DNA from: Bigelowiella natans CCMP2755
Lineage: Eukaryota > Cercozoa > Chlorarachniophyceae
Direction of reading: 5' to 3'
Assembly: GCA_000320545.1 (NCBI GenBank)
Contig: ADNK01002545.1
Location: forward strand, 12,501 to 41,926
DNA: 29,426 nucleotides
The translations under genes and the position numbers were made by a program. Below the pieces are notes generated by a model, which had not been told where the DNA came from, did not search any database, and saw only the letters and a program-made list of their open reading frames with translations. Shown in pieces: positions 23,101 to 29,091 of the stretch; position 1 is the stretch's first letter; each line of letters begins with the position of its first letter.

Positions 23101-23160
23101 GTTCTTTCCGTTTTCCAACAGGCAGCATGGGCAGGTGTGCCATCTTCCCCTCGGCTTCAT
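20116..23160 (-). CDS. pol: Pol: reverse transcriptase, RNase H, integrase (tyrosine-free)
   Basis: 1,014 codons to TGA. Reverse transcriptase spans about residues 145-345, with TLDENEACTQIPI at 199-210 and the catalytic VHIDDD at 266-271, where families have YIDD. RNase H follows (D424 in WTDWS, E461 in KGELLA, D488 in CVDHRPLLG, HVPGDEQLADTWSR at 524-537). Integrase has a zinc-finger-like H614/H618/C647/C649, D683 in QIDMHKC, SENGTP at 734-739 where SDNGT is usual, and E773 in MVERLHRVI. The protein has no tyrosine: sites normally Tyr are His267, Cys205, Cys455, Cys475, Cys631, Cys632 and His643. The frame overlaps gag-protease by 182 bases in the +1 phase, so it would need frameshifting to be expressed. 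All acidic catalytic residues of RT and RNase H remain. Confidence 0.9.
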   Translation of the reverse strand: MKPRGRWHTCPCCLLENGKNQRMHRPPTSNATHLRLRNVRNVTRTRTCAKSPICSSARQLDDWSAEQGRRCVQALSKRKCKNITMPRKGPSPDIDPARMELKEGHESDIVHVPEPSRPQVDHEKMRWQVQKWTNDGKVEPSTSGHDSPLILAKKETFPCFRLAHNLRRVNKTLKRRHFPVRKIDEMPDELTMTKIFTTLDENEACTQIPIREQSRPLTGFSTGDGKWHFRAFPHGSSMSGDCFSEAGFRAHSHDGGAPLLWIFVWVHIDDDCTGTATVAAHVFVSECAFPRSQLFGFTTRAPKSPFLQTEIPWVGHLVSHGKIAPNPAKVEQVRQVGKPKSVADPRSFLAMAGWILKRCATTCAQTAAAFTTAHRKPNDKEPFAKVWGEANSDEPCDKLKGMISSELMRNTFNEDAKSTILWTDWSKLGTAAVLTQDGDVVDVWGRSCSPAESRCSPTKGELLASTEGQLRFRRCLLSCRHGFDLCVDHRPLLGIHKNHETANEQFANVRSKTEEFDDTRRIRHVPGDEQLADTWSRPFQRPPADFVPDTLHNLFEDDSGFVPDTKESAASVVEAELKKLRIRRLEDRVEVFTGGEWRTCVPKRQRLRLLCEAHGNDHASDTNMAMRLSKCCWSKKPPDSRQHIQGCKCAALKAAGTPRHESKSSKSSGRICAKERFDVVQIDMHKCSGVWHMTFVDAATGEPWIRRICKVGMAKRNKGVCKAKVHNECRCWESENGTPKKLHVDDEVTPIALPHPNVQPGPVDRPQNDAMVERLHRVIAALCRVHGTTPDSIRHLLPFFTRPSGGASKKKDDSKTSVKCDGRITKTGTLVRARKPTRSREKEDPFWNKVAKVTERIGKRVCRVWDGKRASDRFIDHLKNHSIGDDVLRHAEMNDETWDVARDTIGAKPDFDTGHDNTDCGFDDDWKNKTVFAGCPGRSNMERLLKKLKRGDHRSVCAAVPEPQCERWFSQLEDLSDSWHAVEIKDEDNFWQDDQGRDFRDEAIDWHLMKFTAA

Positions 23161-24922
23161 GGCGCGGGAAGAACGTCTTTCCGTGATGGTGCGAAGTGAT
23201 CGCCTTGTGTGCGTGAAGGAAATCGGACCTCAGGATGCAGTTTGTTGATGTGTCCCCGGTGACATGCAGCTTGGCTGGGAGGCGCACGGTCGCACCGGGG
23301 ATGCTCACGTCGGTCTCAAGGGTGCCCATGGAGGAGAAACCGCCGCCCTTCTTTGCCGTCCCATGATCTGACCTGTGGACATTTGCTTTTCCTGAAAGGC
23401 CGAGCTCTTGCACCTTCTTCATTGCAATGCAACTCAGGGGAATCGAACCAGAATCCAAAAGTGCGGTGACCTCACGATTGTTCATCTTTGCCCTCGCCAT
23501 GGAGATCTTGAGGCCTTCATTGCCTTCGGAAGCCGTCGGCATCTCAAGATCGCGGATCTGTTCGGAGGCGTTGTTGCATCCAACAACTTGGGCGATTTCT
23601 TCTGAGGACAGGCCTTGATCGCTCTGCGATCCCAAAGTGCTTTGAAGCTGGGCGATTTTGTCTCGAGTCAACCCGGAGTTTGTTGTTTTGTGGGGAGCAG
23701 CATTCGCAGAGCCTTCCCCGCGGCGATGCTTGAGCAGGCCCGCGAGCACCTCGTTGGCTTTGACGTTGTGGAGACGTCCCCGTCTTGATCTTGGGTGAGC
23801 ACCTTTCTGTTTGTCTCTTCCATCTTTCCTCTTTTTCTCGACATCTTTGAGTCTTTTCCAAGTGGTTTCGGGCAAGCCACGTGCTTTCCTGGGGCACCTA
23901 GACGCACAACAATCCTTCCCCTTGCACCACCCGCATCTCTTTTCGTCAGTTTTGAAACACATTGCTGTTTCGGGTGCACCGTGCCTGTTCATCATGTTGA
24001 GCGATCCTTTTGTCTCGTTTTGATCGTTGGATGTTTCCTTGTCATTCGCTTCTGATGCTGCTTTCGCGAATGTGTCTGTCTTTGTGTCATCGAGGGATTG
24101 CATGTGTGCCTTGACCAACAACGTGTTTTTGAACATCGCAAGTTTCTGTTCCTTGGCAACCTTGCATCCTTGATGACCTAGGTCTCGGACTGGATTTGCG
24201 CACCTCGTTCGGTGGTCAATTGCAGTTTCGGAATCCTTTTGCCGGACAGCTCGCCACTTGTTTGGCAGCACAGGGAGAGAGTTGAGATCCATTTCACCAA
24301 CGAACTCCTCCATCAGCGCGCAGACATCGGTGCCCCCTTGCATCTTGTGTTCCACTTTCAATTGATTGACGCGCTCGCTTCCTGACTTGCATGTGTTCTC
24401 CAAAGATTTCTTTGTCAACATTGACCAGGTGGTCTTCGCTGCGTCGTTCGCGTCTGGATGTGCTTCTTCGAGTTTGTCCTTGGTGTCTGTCCACCATCGG
24501 CGTGCCTCTCCGCGAGATCCATCGCAAGTGGGCAGGTTCAACGTGACCTCACTCACCACCGTGGGTTTGATGATCCTTGACTTGTTCTCCACTGCAGGCG
24601 CCTTCACATCGTCACCAACGTCGGAGTTCCTGCTGTTCGTCGCAGGCTGGAACAAGTCCCTCCATGCCGTGATGGTCCTGGTGGGCGGCCTGATCGTGGA
24701 CAAACACGTCGCCACCTCTTCGGCCGCGGCGTCAAACGTGAATTGGTCGCACTCCTTGATCAGGGCACCGCGAATCAGCGCGAGTTCCAGCTTGGTTGCT
24801 TTCCCATTTCGCAGCGCGACGAGCATCTCCTCCCGTGCTTTGACGTCGTCCGGGTCCTGCGCGAATGCATCAATGGCATTGGTGATCGCCAAGCGCAGTT
24901 CCTTGCGTGATGGTTGTGCCAT
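22979..24922 (-). CDS. gag: Gag-protease polyprotein (tyrosine-free)
   Basis: 647 codons from an ATG in good context (CACCATGG) to TGA, 40 bases inside the 5' LTR. The first 300 residues are a helical, charged Gag-like region with RRWWTDTKDKLEEAHPDAND at 141-160. A cysteine cluster at 330-343 (CGWCKGKDCCASRC) has knuckle spacing CX2CX4CX4C, with Cys where nucleocapsid knuckles have His. A basic stretch follows (KKRKDGRDKQK). A retropepsin-like domain lies near 480-580: ALLDSGSIPLSCIA at 487-500 holds the catalytic DSG, and CILRSDFLHAH at 562-572 matches the later ILG-D-FL element, with Arg in place of Gly. It has no tyrosine in 647 residues, where about fifteen to twenty would be usual. Confidence 0.88.
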   Translation of the reverse strand: MAQPSRKELRLAITNAIDAFAQDPDDVKAREEMLVALRNGKATKLELALIRGALIKECDQFTFDAAAEEVATCLSTIRPPTRTITAWRDLFQPATNSRNSDVGDDVKAPAVENKSRIIKPTVVSEVTLNLPTCDGSRGEARRWWTDTKDKLEEAHPDANDAAKTTWSMLTKKSLENTCKSGSERVNQLKVEHKMQGGTDVCALMEEFVGEMDLNSLPVLPNKWRAVRQKDSETAIDHRTRCANPVRDLGHQGCKVAKEQKLAMFKNTLLVKAHMQSLDDTKTDTFAKAASEANDKETSNDQNETKGSLNMMNRHGAPETAMCFKTDEKRCGWCKGKDCCASRCPRKARGLPETTWKRLKDVEKKRKDGRDKQKGAHPRSRRGRLHNVKANEVLAGLLKHRRGEGSANAAPHKTTNSGLTRDKIAQLQSTLGSQSDQGLSSEEIAQVVGCNNASEQIRDLEMPTASEGNEGLKISMARAKMNNREVTALLDSGSIPLSCIAMKKVQELGLSGKANVHRSDHGTAKKGGGFSSMGTLETDVSIPGATVRLPAKLHVTGDTSTNCILRSDFLHAHKAITSHHHGKTFFPRHEAEGKMAHLPMLPVGKRKEPANASSTDFERNPPAPEECQERHPNKNLRQIADLLERTPA

Positions 24923-24950
24923 GGTGAATGGGTGTCAGTTTCCCTTGTTT

Positions 24951-24960
24951 GTGGAAGCCA
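24951..24960 (-). promoter_or_regulatory. Likely tRNA primer binding site
   Basis: On the minus strand TGGCTTCCAC starts two bases after the 5' LTR. TGG at this place pairs with the CCA end of a tRNA. It does not look like the initiator-Met site, and I cannot name the tRNA. Confidence 0.6.
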
Positions 24961-24962
24961 GA

Positions 24963-25160
24963 TGCAGGTCGATGGTTGATTGAGCTGTGTTTCAATTGCA
25001 TGTCGCGACTTGTGCACGTGACGATGCCATGAGCGCGCTGCGGAACACTCTGCGAACCTTCTTGCGACATGTCCTGTTCTGCTGCAGCTGAGCATTGCAG
25101 CGACTGCTGCAGTTGAGCATTGCAGCGACCACACTGAGTCAGCTGTTGCTGCGCATCACA
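24963..25160 (-). repeat. 5' LTR (198 bp)
   Basis: Matches 19889-20086 except at eight positions. Four of those lie in three dinucleotides: TG at 25089 against TA, TG at 25144 against CA, TG at 25150 against TA. It has no TpA at all. The 25-bp internal tandem pair is present at about 25078-25127. Confidence 0.95.
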
Positions 25161-25164
25161 ACGT
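25161..25164. repeat. Target-site duplication, right copy (ACGT)
   Basis: ACGT directly after the CA that ends the right LTR, equal to 19885-19888. Confidence 0.85.
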
Positions 25165-25990
25165 TGCTGCACTTGGAAGGGGTCATCGCCATTGTCAATG
25201 CCCACTTTGGCCCGGAAATGAATTGCAATGGATTCTTCTTCAGCCAAGATGTGCTGCGAAGTGGCATTTCCCAATTCTCCACGTTGGAAACTCTGTCAAG
25301 AATGCTGCCATCAGGCGCCATCACCCGGAAATCAGCGCGAAATCCGTTGCGAACCTCCATCTTTGCTCTCTCACCTGGGTTGGGGGTCGTTTTCCAATTG
25401 AATGGGTGGGTTCCCTGTCTGTTGGAGTGTTTTTGCACCACCTTCGCAAAAGCCATGTTGCGCTCTCCGCCTGCGAAATCCTTCCACGTGTCCACTGTGC
25501 GACCAGAGGTGTTCAATGCTCCAGTGTCCGAGTCCTTTTTCTTGCCGGCAAGGGCACCAAAAACGGACCCAGCACCGGATGAAAAGAACTTGCCAGCGTC
25601 GGACGCGACCCCTCCCAAGAATCCGCCAGCATCGGATCCCACACCTGAGACAACCCCGAGAGCCTTCCCAAGATTGATGCCCCCTGTCATGTCCATTTTC
25701 GCTTTTTCCAACATCTCTTTCGGGAGATTTTCCATGCGTTTCTTCAATTTGTCGCCGAGCTCACCAGTTGAGTCGGGGAACGGCACTGCCTTGCTCAACT
25801 TGGCAATCCCCTCTGAAGACATCACCTTCTGGCTAGCTGGGCGGAAGACATGCCCTTGTTGACGTTTTTCGTTGCGGTTTTGGTGGATTCTGTGACCCCC
25901 GTCAGGGCTTTGGACACGTCTTCGTTGAGCGCAGACGTCATCTTCTTGGAAACTTCGTGATGGCTTGTGATCAGCAAGATCTGAAATCAC
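25165..25990 (-). pseudogene. Decayed coding relic, part upstream of the retrotransposon
   Basis: The frame is open to the retrotransposon, and the last ten codons of the extended frame come from the LTR. Residues from about 60 on look like protein: KLKKRMENLPKEMLEKAKMD, then a Gly/Ala/Ser-rich hydrophobic stretch (ALGVVSGVGSDAGGFLGGVA), then FNWKTTPNPGERAKMEVRN. The first 55 residues do not; in another frame the same DNA reads VSKKMTSALNEDVSKALTGV up to SSAQLARR and a TGA, so a frameshift lies near 25840. No ATG starts it. The Gly-rich segment may insert in membranes, but I do not recognise the family. Confidence 0.55.
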
Positions 25991-26733
25991 TCATTGTTTT
26001 CCCGTGGACATCTCCGAGACGCCCTTCACAACTTTCTGGGTGCTCTCAGAGACCTGCATGGCTTTCAAGCTTTGGTCGGTGATGTTCTTGCCTGTTGCAG
26101 CCGCCGCTTGCATGCTTTGTTTGGATGCATCAACAAGCGCACCAGCCTGATTGCCGATTGAACTCACAACGTTCTTGATGCCTTCTTGCGGAAACCGCAA
26201 GTTTCTGTTCCCGAAAGACGCCAGCGCGGTGAACGGAGAAGCGATGAAGCCAATGGCAGTCTGCAGACCACCCAGCATCCTTGACGTGAAGCCGAACAAG
26301 TGTCCATCTGTGAAACTTCGCGATGTTTTCCCCAGCTCTTGACCGTCTGCGCACGTCTTGAGTGTCTGCAGGGTGGTCTTCGAAAGACCATGAAGGGTCA
26401 GGGCGATGACGACACACGTCACGATGAAGAACAGAGTGCCACCGCGTCGCGTCACAGCGCTGGCGGTTTCCAGTGCGCTTTTCAGAGTGTCGAACAATTC
26501 GGTGAACGTGCTGACTGGCTGCGATGGGGTTTTTGTGCGATGTCGAGCGCGCCGCCAACCACCGCGCGGGAACTTGCGTTCGCTGCATCCGCTGTGGCAA
26601 AGTCATTTTGGCGCAACTTGCGCCGTGAACACGTGTGAGTGAAAAAACACTTGCCATCGTGTCCAATCAAGAAGTTGCAGTTGGCACACAAATCACAGAT
26701 TGATGTGGACCCTGTTTCCACTTTCCCCCGCAA
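25991..26733 (-). pseudogene. Decayed coding relic, N-terminal part
   Basis: Two overlapping frames. The upstream one (26733-26482) holds a cysteine cluster, CDLCANCNFLIGHDGKCFF followed by THTC, which could bind zinc. The next (26497-25991, open from about 26660 without an ATG) has a hydrophobic segment FFIVTCVVIALTLHGL and then Ala/Ser/Gln-rich amphipathic helices (KQSMQAAAATGKNITDQSLK). The style of the last part resembles the shifted frame just downstream, so the pieces 26733-25165 and 19888-18501 were probably one or two long genes. They may be viral or transposon-borne, but nothing seen here proves it. Confidence 0.45.
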
Positions 26734-27091
26734 TCACAAGCTGAAAGGAGTTCGGAACAAGGCGTTGCGGTTTCAACAGTTTGAAAGGTTTCGTGTTGAG
26801 CGTGCTGTGAACGTGGTGAAAGTCTGAGGATTTGTGCAGTGTGGATGGTGGATGTTTGAAGTCAGTGCAACGCAGGACAACTTTGACTGGGTGTGGGTCC
26901 AAATTGCATCTCTCAGACAACGCCACCACGACCTCTCCACACGTCTTTCGGGAATCAACGTTTGCGTCCATCGTTGGGCCCACGAACGTGTCAATGCGAG
27001 CGAGGATGTGTTCATTGGTGCACCTTTTGGAAGGAGCTTTGCGTGGGATTTCCAGCGACAACTTTGATCGGTGGTGATTGTTCGAGTTCAT
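26693..27091 (-). pseudogene. Short unidentified frame, probable relic
   Basis: Open to TGA; its last 30 residues (FKLLKPQRLVPNSFQLVIAG) look natural, the rest less so. It overlaps the DUF285 relic at its start and the Cys-cluster frame at its end. No ATG in good context. With TAA and TAG gone, a frame of this length is expected by chance. Confidence 0.25.
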
Positions 27092-27886
27092 TGCAACCGT
27101 GAAACACTCCCGTCACCACGTGACCTTCTTTGTCAAGTGACTTGTGCTTCCAATGTGTGGCCCCCGTGCCCACTCCACGAAAACTTTTGCAACCAGCAAA
27201 CGTGCACCTGTGTTCACTTTTTTCACAGCCCCAAACCTGCCAGTTGCCAACATCGACATCAAAGTTTGCACAACCGCAGAAAGCTTCGCTGCAAACGTGC
27301 ACAATTGTGAGCTCCCACTTGTTTGGCCCCTTTCCTTCGAAAGACTTGCAATCTCGGAAAGCACCATCAATGGAGGTGCAACTGATGAGGTTCCAATGCT
27401 GCAAATCTGCGTTGAACGAGTGGCATCCGCGGAAGCAATCCTTCAATGTTTGAACTTTTGCGACATCCCAACGTTCAAGTCCGTGGCCACCAAAATCAGA
27501 GCAGTTTTCAAGTGTGCTCTCCACGCTGCAACTTGTTCAGTCGACCACTTTCGACGTCTTCTCTCTTTGTGCCCTTCACACCCATGGACAGTTGCAGAAA
27601 TTTGTGATTGCACTGACATCCCAATCTTCCACCCTTGCCGTGCAAGGAGGCAATTTGGTTTTTCTCTTGTTCGTTGGTTCCCCTTCACGATTGGAATTGC
27701 CAGACGCAGTTTGTTCTTTGATTTGAATGGCTTGAAATCACACATCGCTTTCCTTTGGTCACAGGTGAGACTTCGACGAAGTGTGTCCATTTCGTTTCGA
27801 AGTTCGATGTCGTGTTCGCAATTGTCTTCGGCCTTGAAGAATTGAGGACACCAATCAATTCGAGGATTTGCACGCACGTTGCTCAC
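27012..27886 (-). pseudogene. Broken BspA-like / DUF285 repeat gene
   Basis: The frame 27524-27012 contains at least four consecutive units of about 25 residues with the pattern W-x-hydrophobic-FxxCxxF: LERWDVAKVQTLKDCFRGC, HSFNADLQHWNLISCTSID, then KSFEGKGPNKWELTIVH and ANFDVDVGNWQVWGC. This is the DUF285/BspA leucine-rich-like repeat, found in Mycoplasma surface proteins and many protists. The same frame upstream gives VEDWDVSAITNFCNC, then two TGA stops (one before RAQREK, one before TSCSVES). A neighbouring frame (27886-27443) supplies a likely N-terminal lead (FKSKNKLRLAIPIVKGN) and GCEGHKERRRRKWSTEQV, which would fill the missing unit. So the gene has at least two frame disruptions and is not intact. 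The gene would encode a cell-surface or intracellular adhesion-type repeat protein. Confidence 0.7.
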
Positions 27887-27919
27887 GGGATCAAGGCCTG
27901 GTTTGTGTTTCCACCGTTC

Positions 27920-28210
27920 TCAAGTGACGAGCAGTTCGCAATGCTTTCCACACTTGCCAACACAACCGGAATTCTCACACCTCTCTTCCACGTGCATCAG
28001 CCTGACAGGTTCCCACATCGCGTGCAATGACACAGGGCATCGGCACTTGAATGGAACACCAGCTTCACCACACTTCAAGTCTTTCCTTCCGGGATGAGGA
28101 GCCTTCACTTCACCAATCTTCAATCCTCTCCACGAATTCTTCCTTTTCCGCGTTTTCTCCTTTTCCGAAGGTTTGCTGGAATCCTTCACGTCGTTCTTTC
28201 TCTTCACCCT
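27920..28210 (-). other. Lys/Cys-rich open frame, uncertain
   Basis: A minus-strand frame reads SSKPSEKEKTRKRKNSWRG, then a Cys/His-rich end (SGCVGKCGKHCELLV) to TGA. Its upstream end runs into the 279-bp tandem repeat. It may be a relic or an effect of base composition. Confidence 0.25.
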
Positions 28211-28211
28211 G

Positions 28212-29010
28212 CAAGCGATCGTGCAGCAGCAGCCTGTGGACAAACACGTGAACAAACGACACAGTGAGAGGGGGAGGTTCATTCACAGTTCACAAACTTG
28301 AGCAACTCGAGACGCCACCTTGAACAAGCTCTTGCCTCCATCCACAAGTCTGTCTGTGCCATCACAACCCCCCACGCACACATCCATGACGTCACTTCAT
28401 GGCATGCATCCTGCTTTTGAGTCAAGGGATGCCTGTTGCAGAGACTGGTCGACACAGGGAGGGGTCGATGGAGTGAACGCTGACAGCAAACAAGCGATCG
28501 TGTGGCAGCAGCCTGTGGATGAGTGTGTGAACAAACGACACAGCAAGAGGGGGAGGTTCACTCACAGTTCACAAGTTTGAGCAACTCGAGACGCCACTTT
28601 GAACAAGCTCTTGCCTCCATCCATGAGTCTGTCTGTGCCATCACAACCCCCTGTGCACACATCTGTGACATTGTTTCACAGCGTGCATCCTGCTTTTGAG
28701 TTGAGGGATGCCCATTGTGGAGATCAGTCGACACAGGGAGGGGTCGATGGAGTGAACGCTGATGGCAAACAAGCGATCGTGCAGCAGCAGCCTGTGGACA
28801 AATGTGTGAACAAACGACACAGCAAGAGGGGGAGGTTCATTCACAGTTCACAAACTTGAGCAACTCGAGACGCCACTTTGAACAAGCTCTTGCCTCTGTC
28901 CACAAATCCATCTGTGCTGTCACAACCCCCCATGCACACGTCTGGAACAGCATGCATCCTGCTTTTGAGTTGAGCAATGGGAACACCCATTGCAAAGATT
29001 GGTCGACAAT
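28212..29010. repeat. 279-bp tandem repeat, three copies (last partial), CA/TG-diverged
   Basis: Units begin CAAGCGATCG at 28212, 28491 and 28770; the third is shortened in its middle and stops near 29010. None has a TpA. I find about seventeen places where copies differ as CA against TG over both bases, for example 28224 (CA) / 28503 (TG) / 28782 (CA), and 28241 (CA) / 28520 (TG) / 28799 (CA). Single-base differences are fewer. The 86-codon plus-strand frames in two units (28320 and 28599) are repeats of each other and probably not genes. Confidence 0.95.
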
Positions 29011-29091
29011 GAACAATGAACAATGAACATTGAAGAAAGCGTTGATCAAAACCACACGCGCCAGAACGCAGGGAGGGATCGAGTGAATGAC

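Larger units (their letters stand above)
19889..25160 (-). mobile_element. Complete LTR retrotransposon, Ty3/gypsy-type order, minus strand
   Basis: 5,272 bases bounded by 198-bp LTRs that begin TG and end CA, with ACGT duplicated on both sides. In transcription order (minus strand): 5' LTR 24963-25160, a likely primer binding site at 24951-24960, gag-protease 24922-22979, RT-RNase H-integrase 23160-20116, a polypurine tract at 20087-20096, and the 3' LTR 19889-20086. Integrase after RNase H is the Ty3/gypsy (or BEL) order. The LTRs differ at 8 of 198 positions, about 96% identity. Both frames are open but lack every tyrosine, including family-conserved ones, so I expect the copy to be inactive. 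Confidence 0.93.
18481..29091. other. TpA-depleted domain B
   Basis: Reading all lines, I count eight TpA dinucleotides in about 10.6 kb: near 18553, 18660, 19272, 20015, 20076, 23899, 24179 and 25834. Two long stretches have none: 20078-23898 and 25836-29091. ApT is common throughout, so the effect is specific to TpA. Three of the survivors (23899, 24179, 25834) are in CTAG. The right edge is sharp: TpA returns at CTAG 29091-29094 and is frequent at once. The domain covers decayed coding DNA, the whole retrotransposon and the 279-bp repeats alike. Confidence 0.95.

Noticed and set aside
23430-23455. tRNA B-box look-alike (GGTTCGATTCC on the minus strand)
   Set aside because: It is the coding sequence for the protease motif DSGSIP.
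19889-25160. ADAR-type RNA editing of the element before reverse transcription
   Set aside because: The changes occur on both strands, differ between the two LTRs of one insertion, and extend into DNA outside the retrotransposon.
28320-28859. Two similar 86-codon proteins on the plus strand
   Set aside because: They are the same part of a tandem repeat read in two copies, in DNA without TAA or TAG; no domain is seen.
18481-29091. Reassigned genetic code in which TAA and TAG are sense codons
   Set aside because: TAA and TAG do not occur here in any frame, TpA is absent out of frame and between codons too, and TGA still ends the frames.
18481-29091. Classical RIP (CpA to TpA)
   Set aside because: RIP would raise TpA, whereas here TpA is almost gone and CpA and TpG are plentiful.
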